Shown: positions 9,373 to 18,593 of the stretch, one piece after another | Layout of the letters: each line of letters opens with the position of its first letter | How positions within the stretch are numbered: position 1 is the first letter of the stretch | Source of the DNA: Halomonas rhizosphaerae | Lineage (GTDB): Bacteria; Pseudomonadota; Gammaproteobacteria; Pseudomonadales; Halomonadaceae | Direction of reading: 5' to 3' | Assembly: GCF_030010555.1 (NCBI RefSeq) | Contig: NZ_JASCQP010000005.1 | Span: forward strand, 124,001-188,000 | DNA: 64,000 nucleotides | Notes under the pieces: model-generated | Databases searched by the model: none | Seen by the model: only the letters and a program-made list of their open reading frames with translations | What the model was told of the DNA's origin: nothing | Made by a program: the position numbers and the translations under genes

Positions 9373-10244
9373 CCCTCGACGCCCTGCTGGCACGGGCCGC
9401 CCGACGCCTCGTTGATGCCGGATCACCGAGCGCGCGGCTCGATGCCGAGGTGCTGCTCTGTCACGTGCTGGGCGTCGATCGCACCTGGCTCTACACCTGG
9501 GGCGACCGCGAGGCGCCGACCCTCGTGCGGGCCCGCTTCGAGGCGCTCCTGGCGGCTCGCGCCGCCGGCCAGCCGGTGGCCTACCTGACTGGCGAGCGCG
9601 AGTTCTGGGGGCTGCGGCTTGCCACCTCGCCGCACACCCTGATTCCCCGCCCTGATACCGAGCGGCTGGTCGAGGCGGCCTTTGCGCATGGCGCGTCGCC
9701 GCGGGGCCGCTTGCTGGACCTCGGCACCGGCACCGGGGCCATCGCCCTGGCCTTCGCCAGCGAGCGGCCCGGCTGGTCGGTGGTGGGCATCGACCAGAGC
9801 CCGGAGGCGGTGACCCTGGCTCGGCACAATGCCGAGCGGCTCGCCATCGCCAACGTCGACTTCCGGGCGGGAGACTGGTTCGCGCCGCTGATCGACCAGA
9901 ACGGCGGCGAGCCCTTCGACCTCATCGTCTCGAACCCGCCCTACATCGCCGAGGATGACCCACACCTGCGGAAGGGGGACCTGCGCTTCGAGCCGTACAG
10001 CGCCCTGGTGGCGGCCGAGCAGGGGCTGGCCGATCTGCGTCACCTGGTGGACGAGGCCCGGGGCCACCTGCTGCCCGGCGGCTGGCTGCTGCTCGAGCAT
10101 GGCCATGGCCAGGGGGCCGCGGTGCGCGACGCCCTCGCCACGGCCGGCTATGGGCAGGTCGCGACGCTTCGCGACCTCGGTGGCCACGACAGGGTCAGCC
10201 TGGGGCGACACGTTGAGGGCGGGACTGGAGGGGGGCGGTCGTGA
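9369..10244 (+). CDS. prmC: Release-factor glutamine methyltransferase
   Basis: N5-methylates the GGQ glutamine of RF1/RF2 using SAM. The 291-aa product has an N-terminal helical substrate domain, SAM motif [14 protein letters not shown] (117-129) and the catalytic NPPY at 189-192. I chose the ATG at 9369, which overlaps the prfA stop as ATGA and gives the family N-terminus; the longer frame from 9051 lies inside prfA. It ends the hemA-prfA-prmC operon before a short gap and lrp. Confidence 0.96.
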   Translation: MTLDALLARAARRLVDAGSPSARLDAEVLLCHVLGVDRTWLYTWGDREAPTLVRARFEALLAARAAGQPVAYLTGEREFWGLRLATSPHTLIPRPDTERLVEAAFAHGASPRGRLLDLGTGTGAIALAFASERPGWSVVGIDQSPEAVTLARHNAERLAIANVDFRAGDWFAPLIDQNGGEPFDLIVSNPPYIAEDDPHLRKGDLRFEPYSALVAAEQGLADLRHLVDEARGHLLPGGWLLLEHGHGQGAAVRDALATAGYGQVATLRDLGGHDRVSLGRHVEGGTGGGRS

Positions 10245-10393
10245 TGTGGTACATCTTGGTCAGAAAAAAACGCCACGTCTCGTCGCCTTTGCATTCGTGA
10301 AACCCACCGGGGTGCCATTGGTGGGGTGATTTTCAGGTGATCGTGCTGTCGCGACGACGTGAACTGCCCATTCCTATCGGCACGCCCACGACC

Positions 10394-10894
10394 ATGAAAG
10401 CCAAGACCCGCTCGCTCGACCGCATCGACCTAAAGATCCTGCGCTGCCTGCAGGAGAACGCCCGCATCTCCTATGTCGACCTGGCCTCCCGGGTCGGGCT
10501 CTCGACCACCCCTTGCCTGGAGCGCGTCAAGCGCCTGGAGCGCGCCGGCATCATCCGCGGCTACAAGGCGCTGCTCGATCCCCGGGCGCTCAAGGCCAAC
10601 CTGCTGGTGTTCGTCGAGATCAGCCTGGAGACCCAGTCGCCGGCGGTGTTCGACGAGTTCCGTCGCGCCGTGGCCAAGCTGCCGCAGATCCAGGAGTGCC
10701 ACCTGGTCTCGGGGCAGTTCGACTACATCCTCAAGTGCCGGATTCCCGAGATGTCCGCTTACCGCCAGCTGCTCGGCGACGTGGTGCTCACCCTGCCCGG
10801 GGTAAAGGAGTCCAAGAGCTATGTGGTCATGGAGGAGGTGAAGGAGGACTTCAGCCTCCATGTGCCCGACATCGAGGAGTTCGAGGAGAAGTGA
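10394..10894 (+). CDS. lrp: Leucine-responsive regulatory protein (Lrp/AsnC family)
   Basis: A 166-aa feast/famine regulator close to E. coli Lrp in length and sequence. The N-terminal HTH carries SLDRIDLKIL and VGLSTTPCLERVKRLE. The C-terminal RAM ligand domain carries LVFVEISLE, IQECHLVSGQFDYILK and SYVVMEEVKE. I start at MKAKTRSLDR. It is inserted between prmC and moeB, neighbours in many relatives, and its stop is only 8 bases before the moeB ATG, so the two may be co-transcribed. A 149-bp gap upstream leaves room for its own, perhaps autoregulated, promoter. Confidence 0.92.
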   Translation: MKAKTRSLDRIDLKILRCLQENARISYVDLASRVGLSTTPCLERVKRLERAGIIRGYKALLDPRALKANLLVFVEISLETQSPAVFDEFRRAVAKLPQIQECHLVSGQFDYILKCRIPEMSAYRQLLGDVVLTLPGVKESKSYVVMEEVKEDFSLHVPDIEEFEEK

Positions 10895-10902
10895 GTCCCG
10901 CG

Positions 10903-11664
10903 ATGGATGACCAGGCCCTGCTGCGCTATAGCCGCCAGATCATGCTCGACCAGGTCGACATCGACGGCCAGGAGCGGCTGCTGGCCGGCCACGCCCTGGT
11001 GGTCGGCGCCGGCGGGCTGGGCTCGCCGGTGGCCCTCTATCTGGCGGCCGCGGGCCTGGGCCGGCTGACCCTGGCCGATGCCGACGAGGTCGAGCTCTCC
11101 AACCTGCAGCGCCAGATCGCCCATGCCACCGCCGACCTCGGTCGCAACAAGGCCGAGTCGGCCCGGGAGGCGGCGCTCGCCCTCAACCCCGGCTGCACGA
11201 TCCGGGCGATCACCGCGCATCTCGACGGCGCGGCGCTGGCGCGGGCGGTCGCCGAGGCGGACGTGGTGCTCGACTGCACCGACCGCTTCTCCAGCCGCTA
11301 TGCCATCAACGCCGCCTGCCGCGATGCGCGGGTGCCGCTGGTCTCCGGGGCGGCGATCCGCTTCTCCGGCCAGTTGGCGGTGTTCGATGCCCGCGACCCC
11401 GACTCGCCTTGCTATGCCTGCCTCTATCCGCCTGGGGGAGGGGAGAGTGAGGAGGGCGACGAGGCGCTCAGCTGCGCCGAGAGCGGCGTGGTGGCCCCCC
11501 TGGTGGGGCTGATCGGCAGCTTCCAGGCCCTGGAGGCGATCAAGCTGGTCAGCGGCGCCGGCACGCCCCACCGCGGGCTCTCCACCTTCGACGGCCTCGG
11601 CGGCCAGTGGCGCCACTTCCGGGTGCCCCGCGACCCCGCCTGTCCGGTCTGCGGCCCGGCCTGA
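10903..11664 (+). CDS. moeB: Molybdopterin-synthase adenylyltransferase MoeB (E1-like, ThiF/HesA family)
   Basis: Adenylates the C-terminal glycine of MoaD in molybdopterin synthesis. The 253-aa product has RYSRQI near the start, the ATP-binding GAGGLG at 35-40, NLQRQ and two zinc CxxC pairs (C170/C173 and C247/C250). ThiF is the main alternative; length and the conserved hemA-prfA-prmC-moeB neighbourhood favour MoeB. Start is ATG 10903; an in-frame GTG at 10891 is possible. Confidence 0.9.
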   Translation: MDDQALLRYSRQIMLDQVDIDGQERLLAGHALVVGAGGLGSPVALYLAAAGLGRLTLADADEVELSNLQRQIAHATADLGRNKAESAREAALALNPGCTIRAITAHLDGAALARAVAEADVVLDCTDRFSSRYAINAACRDARVPLVSGAAIRFSGQLAVFDARDPDSPCYACLYPPGGGESEEGDEALSCAESGVVAPLVGLIGSFQALEAIKLVSGAGTPHRGLSTFDGLGGQWRHFRVPRDPACPVCGPA

Positions 11665-11674
11665 GGAGGGGCCC

Positions 11675-12580
11675 ATGAGCGACCACCCGATGGCCCCCCT
11701 GGGCCAGGTCAGCGACTTCGACGTCCGCCTGATCCGCGTCTTCAAGGCGGTGGTGGAGTGCGGCGGCTTCTCCGCCGCCGAGGGGGTGCTCGGCGTCGGC
11801 CGCTCGGCCATCAGCCTGCACATGAACGACCTGGAGCGTCGCCTGGGGCTGCGGCTATGCCAGCGAGGCCGCGGCGGCTTCTCGCTCACCGAGGAGGGGC
11901 GTCAGGTGTACGAGGCTGGGCTCACCCTGCTGGCCTCCCTGGAGACCTTTCGCACCGAGGTGAACGGGCTGCACGAGAGCCTGCGGGGCGAGCTCAACAT
12001 CGGCATCACCGACAACCTGGTCAGCATGCCCGAGATGCACATCACCCATGCGCTGGCCGAGCTCAAGGCGCGGGGCCCGGAGGTACGCATCAATATCGCC
12101 ATGGAGGCGCCCGACAGCATCGCCCGGGGCGTGGTGGACGGCCGACTGCACGTGGGAGTCGTGCCCGAGGTCAACCTGCCGTCGAGCCTGGCGAGCGAAG
12201 CGCTCTACGACGAGCGCTCCCTGCTCTACTGTGCGGACAGCCATCCGCTCTTCGCCGAGGCGGTGACGGACCCGCAGCGCCTGGCGGCCCACGAGGCGGT
12301 GGTGCCCGGCTACCCGCTGCCGGAAGCCGCCCGGGCGGCCCATGCGCGGCTGCACGGGGCCGCCACGGCATCGGATCGCGAGGGCGCGGCCTTCCTGATC
12401 CTCACCGGCTGCTACATCGGCTACCTGCCCGACCACCTGGCGGCGCCCTGGGTGGCGGCCGGCCGGCTGAGGGCCCTCTGCCCCGATAGCTGCCACTACC
12501 GCATCCCCCTGGTGGCGATCACCCAGCGCGACCGGCGTCCCCATCGCGTACTGGAGGCCTTCCTGGCCGCACTCGGCTAG
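11675..12580 (+). CDS. LysR-family transcriptional regulator
   Basis: A 301-aa regulator with an N-terminal winged HTH (FKAVVECGGFSAAEGVLGVGR, then SAISLHMNDLERRLGLRLCQR) and a LysR effector domain from about residue 95. A GGAGGGG ribosome site precedes the ATG. The next gene, an omega-amino-acid aminotransferase, is convergent with a 13-bp gap. LysR proteins often control divergent genes, so its target is not obvious here; it could be the aminotransferase or moeB-linked metabolism. Target and ligand are unknown. Confidence 0.88.
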   Translation: MSDHPMAPLGQVSDFDVRLIRVFKAVVECGGFSAAEGVLGVGRSAISLHMNDLERRLGLRLCQRGRGGFSLTEEGRQVYEAGLTLLASLETFRTEVNGLHESLRGELNIGITDNLVSMPEMHITHALAELKARGPEVRINIAMEAPDSIARGVVDGRLHVGVVPEVNLPSSLASEALYDERSLLYCADSHPLFAEAVTDPQRLAAHEAVVPGYPLPEAARAAHARLHGAATASDREGAAFLILTGCYIGYLPDHLAAPWVAAGRLRALCPDSCHYRIPLVAITQRDRRPHRVLEAFLAALG

Positions 12581-12593
12581 GCGCCGATGCGCG

Positions 12594-13952
12594 TCACGCC
12601 AGCCGGTCCAGGGCCGTGGCCACGGCATCGAACAGCCGCTCGAGCTCCGTCTCCGTGCTGGCGAAGGGCGGGCCGAACTGCAGGGTGTCGCCGCCATAGC
12701 GCACGTAGAACCCCGCCTCCCAGAGCGCGAGGTGGGCGTCCCGGGGACGGACGGTCGGATCACCGTCGCGGGGCGCGAGCTGCAGGGCCCCGGCCAGTCC
12801 GTGGTTGCGGATATCCACCACGTGCGGGCGGCCCCTGAGGGCGTGGAGCTTCTCCTCGAACGCCGGGGCGATGGCCCGCACCTGCGCTGGGAAGTCCTCG
12901 CGCTCGAAGAGGTCCAGCGTCGCCAGTGCTGCGGCGCACGCCACGGGATGGGCGCTGTAGGTATAGCCGTGGGGGAACTCGATGGCGTGCGTCGGCCCGC
13001 CACCCGCCATGAAGGTGTCGAAGATCTCCCGGGAGGCGATCACGGCCCCCATGGGCACCGCGCCATTGGTGAGCTGCTTGGCCACGTTCATGATGTCCGG
13101 GGTGACCCCGAAGGCCTCGGCCCCGGTGCGCGCACCGGCGCGGCCGAAGGCGGTGATCACCTCGTCGAAGATCAGCAGGATATCGTGGGCGGAGCAGATC
13201 TCGCGCAGCCGTTCGAGGTAGCCCCTCGGCGGCACGATGACCCCGGCCGAACCGGACATGGGCTCGACGATCACCGCGGCGATGCTGGAGGCATCGTGCA
13301 GGGCGATCTGGTCGAGCAGGGCGTCGGCGAGCTCCGCCCCGCTGTCGGCCTGGCCGCGGGTGAAGGTGAGGGCCGGCTGGAGGGTGTGGGGCAGGTGGGT
13401 GACGTCCAGCAGCTGGCCGTAGTGCTTGCGGTTGCCGCCGATCCCGCCGAGGCTGGTGCCGCCCACGTTGACGCCGTGGTAGCCCTTGGCGCGGCCGATC
13501 AGCCGGGTCTTCTCCGGACGCCCCTGGAGGCGCCAGTAGGCACGCGCCATCTTCACCGCGGTGTCGGCGGACTCTGAGCCGGAGTCGGTGAAGAAGACGT
13601 GGTCTAGCCCCGGCGGGGTCAGCGCCGCCACCCGTTCGGCCAGCTCGAAGGCCAGCGGGTGGGCGACCTGGAAGCCCGGGGCGTAGTCCAGCCGGCCCAG
13701 CTGGGCCGCCACCGCCTGCTGCATCTCGGCGCGGTTGTGGCCGGCGCCGCAGGTCCAGAGTCCGGAAAGCGAGTCGAACAGTCGCCGGCCGCGGTCGTCG
13801 ATGAAGTAGCGTCCCTCGGCGGCGGTGATCATCCGCGGATGGGCATGAAAGTCGCGGTTGGCGCTGAACGGCATCCAGTAGTGGTGGTTGAGCGGGCTGG
13901 ATCCCTTGCCGTTCTCGACGGCATGGGGGGCAGGAGCGGTAGACGCCGTCAT
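12594..13952 (-). CDS. Omega-amino acid:pyruvate aminotransferase (beta-alanine-pyruvate type)
   Basis: A class III PLP aminotransferase of 452 aa that follows the Pseudomonas beta-alanine:pyruvate transaminase closely: MPFSANRDFHAHPR, SLSGLWTCGAGHNR, SGSESADTAVKMARAYWRL, ARAKGYHG-type loop, D263 in IFDEVI and PLP lysine K292 in NVAKQLTNGA. It would convert beta-alanine and other omega-amines with pyruvate to a semialdehyde and alanine. Beta-alanine arises from spermidine/diaminopropane breakdown, which fits its place beside the polyamine block. Start ATG 13952 has a GAGGAGA site. A 419-bp regulatory gap separates it from the divergent puuB1 operon. Confidence 0.88.
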   Translation of the reverse strand: MTASTAPAPHAVENGKGSSPLNHHYWMPFSANRDFHAHPRMITAAEGRYFIDDRGRRLFDSLSGLWTCGAGHNRAEMQQAVAAQLGRLDYAPGFQVAHPLAFELAERVAALTPPGLDHVFFTDSGSESADTAVKMARAYWRLQGRPEKTRLIGRAKGYHGVNVGGTSLGGIGGNRKHYGQLLDVTHLPHTLQPALTFTRGQADSGAELADALLDQIALHDASSIAAVIVEPMSGSAGVIVPPRGYLERLREICSAHDILLIFDEVITAFGRAGARTGAEAFGVTPDIMNVAKQLTNGAVPMGAVIASREIFDTFMAGGGPTHAIEFPHGYTYSAHPVACAAALATLDLFEREDFPAQVRAIAPAFEEKLHALRGRPHVVDIRNHGLAGALQLAPRDGDPTVRPRDAHLALWEAGFYVRYGGDTLQFGPPFASTETELERLFDAVATALDRLA

Positions 13953-14371
13953 GGGGGTCTCCTCGGTCGGGGCGTGGTCCTCACTGGAGGATGGGGGTAG
14001 CGTCGAGCCGATAAAAGGCTCTCCTGCTGACCCTTGCGTGAGTGAACCCTGACGTGAAGGCAGGGCCCTTTCGTGGTGTCGCCCGGGTGAGTGATGGTGA
14101 TTACTTGACGAGATCTTCCCGGATTTCCGGGTGCCCGTCTATCCCTCTCCCGTCCGTGGTCTTCGTTTTTTCCTTTTTTAAACAGGTTTATACGACGGAG
14201 TTGGGGTGTGTCCTTCCGATATCCTGTGGAGCCTGGGGATCTTCAAGGTATTAAATACTTGACAGGTGTTGCGGTGCTGGTGTCAAACTGAGGTGGCCAG
14301 TCCGGGCGCTTTCACCGGGCGGGTGATCCAACAACAACCAGCGCACCGCGCATCACAGACAGGTGTCTCGC
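13953..14371. promoter_or_regulatory. 419-bp divergent regulatory region with operator-like palindromes
   Basis: No gene is supported in this gap between the divergent aminotransferase and the puuB1-pot operon. Its puuB1-proximal half is AT-rich for this genome, with T tracts near 14165-14180. It holds a palindrome GTATTAAATAC at 14248-14258 directly followed by TTGACA (14259-14264), which pairs with an inverted TGTCAA at 14281-14286. The TTGACA has no good -10 at 17 bp, so this looks more like an operator cluster than a plain promoter. Which regulator binds is unknown; LysR, PuuR or Lrp are candidates. Confidence 0.4.
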
Positions 14372-15664
14372 ATGACCACCCCGCCACCGCTGGCGCCGCC
14401 CGCCTCCTGGTATCGCGATTCCATCGCCGTCGAGCTCGGTGACTGTCCCCCGCTCGAGGGCGAGGTGCGGGCCAATGTCTGCGTGGTCGGCGGCGGGATC
14501 ACCGGCTGCTCGGCGGCACTGCACCTGGCCGAGCGGGGATACTCGGTGGTGCTGCTGGAGGCCGGGGAGATCGGGCACGGCGCCTCCGGGCGCAGCGGGG
14601 GCCAGATCCTTCCAGGGCTGGGCACCGACATCACCACCGTGGAGAAGGCCCTGGGCCGGGAGCGGGCCCGGGATATCTGGGAGATGAGCCGCGAGGCGGT
14701 GCGGCTGACCGCCGAGCTGGTCGAGCGACACGCGATCCCCTGCGAGCTGGCCTGGGGCTACCTGCATGCCGCGGTCAAGCAGCGCCATGTGCGCGAGCTC
14801 GAGGCGTTCCGCGAGCGCATGGCGCGCGACTACGGCTACCCGGCGCTCACCATGCTCCAGGGGGAGGCACTGCGCGAGCACGTGGTGACCGATGCCTACC
14901 CGGCGGCCCTGCATGATGCCGAGGGCGGCCACCTGCACCCCCTCAACTATACGCTGGGCCTGGCCCGGGCGGCCCGCCACGCCGGAGTGGCGATTCACGA
15001 GCGAAGTGCCGCCGTGGAGGTCCGCCACGGCCAGCCGGCCAGCGTGATCACCGCCAGCGGCCGAGTCACCGCCGACTTCGTGGTGCTGGGCACCAACGCC
15101 TACCAGGCAGGCCTGATGCCCGAACTCTCCGGTCGCATCATGCGCGCCGCCAACTACATGATCGCCACCGAGCCGCTCTCGGCCGAGCGGGCGGCCCGGG
15201 TACTGCCCCGCAATGATGCCCTGTCTGATGCCAACTTCGTGCTCGACTACTATCGGCTCTCCGCCGACCGGCGCCTGATCTATGGCGGCGAGGTCAGCTA
15301 CGATGGCCGTGAACCGCGGGGCCTCGAGGCGCGCATGGATGCCAAGATCGCGCGGATCTTTCCGGTGCTCAAGGGCGTGCGCATCGACTACCGCTGGGGC
15401 GGGGACGTGGCCATTACCCTCGATCGAGCGCCGGACTTCGGCCGGCTGGGCCGCAACGTCTACTACGCCCAGGGCTACTCCGGGCATGGCATGGCCCTGT
15501 CGGGGCTGGCCGGCAAGCTGCTGGCCGAGGCCATCGCCGGCCAGAGCGAACGCTTCGACGTCTTTGCCGCCATGCCCCATCGTCACTTCCCGGGCGGGCG
15601 GGCGATGCGCAAGCCGCTGCTGGTGCTGGCCACCAACTTCTACAAACTGCGGGACCGGCTATGA
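14372..15664 (+). CDS. puuB: FAD-dependent gamma-glutamylputrescine oxidase-like protein (PuuB paralogue 1)
   Basis: A 430-aa DAO-family flavoenzyme. The FAD Rossmann motif GGGITGCSAALHLAERG begins at residue 40, then GASGRSGGQ, GGHLHPLN and the C-terminal FAD contact YYAQGYSGHGMA, all as in PuuB/PauB. It likely oxidises gamma-glutamylated putrescine or a related amine to the aldehyde with H2O2 release. ATG 14372 is preferred over the GTG at 14363. Its stop overlaps an ATG in frame with potA, so it heads the operon puuB1-potABC-potD1-puuA1-potD2. Exact amine specificity is inferred. Confidence 0.87.
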   Translation: MTTPPPLAPPASWYRDSIAVELGDCPPLEGEVRANVCVVGGGITGCSAALHLAERGYSVVLLEAGEIGHGASGRSGGQILPGLGTDITTVEKALGRERARDIWEMSREAVRLTAELVERHAIPCELAWGYLHAAVKQRHVRELEAFRERMARDYGYPALTMLQGEALREHVVTDAYPAALHDAEGGHLHPLNYTLGLARAARHAGVAIHERSAAVEVRHGQPASVITASGRVTADFVVLGTNAYQAGLMPELSGRIMRAANYMIATEPLSAERAARVLPRNDALSDANFVLDYYRLSADRRLIYGGEVSYDGREPRGLEARMDAKIARIFPVLKGVRIDYRWGGDVAITLDRAPDFGRLGRNVYYAQGYSGHGMALSGLAGKLLAEAIAGQSERFDVFAAMPHRHFPGGRAMRKPLLVLATNFYKLRDRL

Positions 15665-15696
15665 ACCGGGCCATCGAGAACCGAGAGGGCACCCCC

Positions 15697-16824
15697 ATGA
15701 GCGACACCATCACGGCGGAAGCCATCGAGTCACCGGGCACGCGACCGGCCGGGGAGGCGACGCAGGGCGAGGCGGCCCGCGAGGCCTCTTCCATCGAGAT
15801 GCGGGGCCTGCACAAGCGCTTCGGCCGCGACACCGTGGCGCTGGACGGCGTCGACCTCACCATCGAGGCCGGCGAATTCTTTACCCTGCTCGGCCCCTCG
15901 GGCTGTGGCAAGACCACCCTGCTGCGCATCCTCGCCGGCCTCGAGGAGGCCGACGACGGCCGCCTGGCGATCGGCGGCAAGGACATCACCGAGGTGCCGC
16001 CCCACAAGCGCAGCGTCAATACCGTCTTCCAGTCCTATGCGCTCTTCCCCCATCTCTCGGTGCGCGAGAACCTGGCCTTCGGGCTCAAGATGCGCGGCCT
16101 ACCCCCGGAGGAGCGCGAGGCCCGGGTGGCGAAGATCGCCGAGTTCATCAAGCTGGGCGATCTGGTGGACCGCCGCGTCGACCAGCTCTCCGGTGGCCAG
16201 CGCCAGCGGATCGCCCTGGCCCGCGCCCTGGTCAACGAGCCCGACGTGCTGCTGCTCGACGAGCCACTCTCGGCACTGGACGCCGGCCTGCGCAGCCAGC
16301 TGCAGGTGGAGCTCTTGCGGGTCCAGAAGCGCCTCGGCATGACCTTCGTGTTCGTCACCCATGACCAGCAGGAAGCCATGGTGATGTCCGACCGCATCGC
16401 CGTGCTCAACGGCGGGGTGATCCAGCAGGTGGGCCCGCCCCGCGAGGTCTACGAGCGTCCGGCCAACGCCTTCGTCGCCCGCTTCATGGGCCACGACAAC
16501 CTCTATCCGGTCACCGCCCGCCAGGGGGCGCGTCTGAGCACGCCGATCGGCGAACTCACCGCCGAGAACCCGGGGGAGGGCGGGCTGCTGCTGATCCGTC
16601 CCGAGACCCTGGACCTGCTGCCCGGTGAGGTGGCGGGCGACAACCACCTGCCGGCCGTGGTGAGCGAGCGGCTCTACCGAGGCAGCCATGCCGAGTATCG
16701 CCTCGAGATCGGGACCAGCACCCTGCAGGCGACCCTCAACAACCGCGGCCGGCACCTGCCCGAGGTGGGCCATCGGGTAACGGTATCGGTGGCCCCCGAA
16801 GACCTGGTCACCCTGAGCGAGTGA
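15697..16824 (+). CDS. potA: Polyamine ABC transporter ATP-binding protein
   Basis: The ATPase subunit of a spermidine/putrescine importer at the inner membrane. Walker A GPSGCGKT is at residues 66-73, the Q-loop at FQSYALFPH, signature LSGGQ at 164-168, Walker B LLLDEP at 185-190, the switch His in VTHDQ and a C-terminal TOBE domain typical of PotA/SpuF. I prefer ATG 15697 with a GAGG site; an in-frame ATG at 15661 overlaps the puuB1 stop (ATGA) and would add 12 residues. Followed 10 bases later by the permease gene. Confidence 0.93.
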   Translation: MSDTITAEAIESPGTRPAGEATQGEAAREASSIEMRGLHKRFGRDTVALDGVDLTIEAGEFFTLLGPSGCGKTTLLRILAGLEEADDGRLAIGGKDITEVPPHKRSVNTVFQSYALFPHLSVRENLAFGLKMRGLPPEEREARVAKIAEFIKLGDLVDRRVDQLSGGQRQRIALARALVNEPDVLLLDEPLSALDAGLRSQLQVELLRVQKRLGMTFVFVTHDQQEAMVMSDRIAVLNGGVIQQVGPPREVYERPANAFVARFMGHDNLYPVTARQGARLSTPIGELTAENPGEGGLLLIRPETLDLLPGEVAGDNHLPAVVSERLYRGSHAEYRLEIGTSTLQATLNNRGRHLPEVGHRVTVSVAPEDLVTLSE

Positions 16825-16834
16825 GGAGACGCAC

Positions 16835-17758
16835 ATGGCCTACACCGGCGTAATGCCCTCCGCCCGCAGCCGCGGTATGGTGCGCGAGGCACGGCACCTG
16901 CTGTTCACCGTGGCCCCCGGGGCGACCTGGATCGTGATCTTCCTGGTGCTGCCCAGCGCCTACCTGATGAGCGTGGCCTTCATGACCAACGGCTCCTATG
17001 GCCTGCCGGAGTTGCCGCTGTCGCTGGAGTCGTTCCGGCGCCTGGCCGGTTTCGGCTTCCTGGGCTGGAGCCCCGGCAACCTCTACACCCTATTGCGCTC
17101 CCTGTGGCAGACGCTGGTCTCCACCGGGCTGGTGGTGATCGTCGCCTACCCCATCGCCTACTACATCAGCACCTGCCGCGCCAAATGGCGGCCGATCATG
17201 CTGCTGCTGGTGGTGGTGCCGAGCTGGACCAACCAGGTGATCCGCACCTTCGGCTGGATGAACCTGCTGGCGCCGGGCACCCCGCTCTCCGAGCTCGCCG
17301 AGGCGCTGGGCCTGATCAGCGCCAACATGGGGCTCTACCCCTCGAACTTCGCGGTGACCCTGGGCCTGGTCTACAACTTCCTGCCGTTCATGGTGTTGCC
17401 GCTCTATGCCGCCTTCGAGAAGCTCGACACCGCCCAGGTGGAGGCCGCCCAGGACCTCTTCGCCTCGCCGATCCGCGCCTTCTGGCACGCCGTCTTCCCC
17501 CAGACCCTGCCAGGGCTCTTGGCCGGCATCGTGCTGGTGGCGATCCCCGCCTTCGGCATGTACGTGATCCCCGAACTGCTCGGCGGCGGCAAGGGCATGA
17601 TGCTCGGCAACCTGGTGGCCAACCAGTTCGCCGGCGGGGCCAACTGGCCGCTGGGGGCGGCCGGCGCGATCCTGATGCTGATCGCCACCTTCATCGGGCT
17701 GTACGCCATGCGTCGCATCGGCAGGCGCCTGGGTGGCGGCGAGGAGGTGGTGATATGA
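16835..17758 (+). CDS. potB: Polyamine ABC transporter permease (PotB/PotH type)
   Basis: A 307-aa inner-membrane permease with about six hydrophobic segments, beginning near LLFTVAPGATWIVIFLVLP. The EAA loop that contacts the ATPase is EAAQDLFASPIRAFW followed by HAVFPQTLPG. It pairs with the next permease. A GAGGAG site precedes ATG 16835, and its stop overlaps the potC start (ATGA). Substrate class (putrescine/spermidine) is inferred from the operon with puuA/puuB and two PotD-like proteins. Confidence 0.93.
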   Translation: MAYTGVMPSARSRGMVREARHLLFTVAPGATWIVIFLVLPSAYLMSVAFMTNGSYGLPELPLSLESFRRLAGFGFLGWSPGNLYTLLRSLWQTLVSTGLVVIVAYPIAYYISTCRAKWRPIMLLLVVVPSWTNQVIRTFGWMNLLAPGTPLSELAEALGLISANMGLYPSNFAVTLGLVYNFLPFMVLPLYAAFEKLDTAQVEAAQDLFASPIRAFWHAVFPQTLPGLLAGIVLVAIPAFGMYVIPELLGGGKGMMLGNLVANQFAGGANWPLGAAGAILMLIATFIGLYAMRRIGRRLGGGEEVVI

Positions 17759-18552
17759 GAAAGCGCACGCTCAAGCGCGGCCTGACAGGCTTCTGGTGGT
17801 TCACCCTGGCCTTCCTCTACCTGCCGCTCGCCGTGGTGGTGCTGTTCTCCTTCAATGCCTCCAACAGTGCGGCCACCTTCACCGGCATCTCGCTGCGCTG
17901 GTATGGCCGCCTGATGGGCAACGAGGAGATCCTCTCGGCCTTCGCCAACAGCATGATCCTGGCCATCACCTCCTCGGTGATCGCGCTGGGGATCGGCTGC
18001 CTGATCGGCTACGGCATGTATCGCCATCGTCACCGCAAGCTGGGCTGGCTGATCGTGCTGATCTACCTGCCCATCGTGCTGCCGGACATCGTCTTCGGCA
18101 TCTCGGAGATGGCCTTCTTCGTGCAGATCCATCGCCTCACCGGGCTGCTGCAGCCGGGCCTGGTGACCATGATCATCGCCCACGTCACCTTCCAGATCCC
18201 CTTCGTGGCGCTGATCGTCTACTCGCGCTTCGTGGGCCTGGACCCGACGCTCTTTGAGGCCGCCAAGGACCTCTATGCCTCGCCGACCAAGCGGGTCGTG
18301 CACTTCATGCTCCCGACCATCAAGCCCGCGTTGATCTCGGCCTTCTTCCTCTCCTTTACGCTGTCGGTGGATGACTTCGTGATCAGCTTCTTCACCGCGG
18401 GACCGGAGAGCGCGACCCTGCCCATCTACATCTGGGGGGCGATCAAGAAGGGGGTATCGCCAGAGATCAACGCCATCGCCACACTGATGATCGGTGCGGT
18501 GGCCATCGCCGCCATCATCAGCCTGGTGTTCAGCCGTCGCCGGCAGGCATGA
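17755..18552 (+). CDS. potC: Polyamine ABC transporter permease (PotC/PotI type)
   Basis: A 265-aa permease starting at ATG 17755, overlapping the potB stop by four bases; longer readings of this frame lie inside potB. It has about six membrane segments (first FWWFTLAFLYLPLAVVVLFS), PotC/PotI-like NASNSAATFTGISLRWY, and EAA loop EAAKDLYASPTKRVV with FMLPTIKP. It forms the heterodimeric channel with the PotB-like subunit. Confidence 0.93.
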   Translation: MRKRTLKRGLTGFWWFTLAFLYLPLAVVVLFSFNASNSAATFTGISLRWYGRLMGNEEILSAFANSMILAITSSVIALGIGCLIGYGMYRHRHRKLGWLIVLIYLPIVLPDIVFGISEMAFFVQIHRLTGLLQPGLVTMIIAHVTFQIPFVALIVYSRFVGLDPTLFEAAKDLYASPTKRVVHFMLPTIKPALISAFFLSFTLSVDDFVISFFTAGPESATLPIYIWGAIKKGVSPEINAIATLMIGAVAIAAIISLVFSRRRQA

Positions 18553-18593
18553 GCCGGCCAACCCTTCCCTAGGGGAAACGAGGAGAGTCCGAG

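Noticed and set aside
6868..9426. Minus-strand open frame of 852 codons over hemA and prfA
   Set aside because: Shadow of two certain genes; no domains or plausible start.
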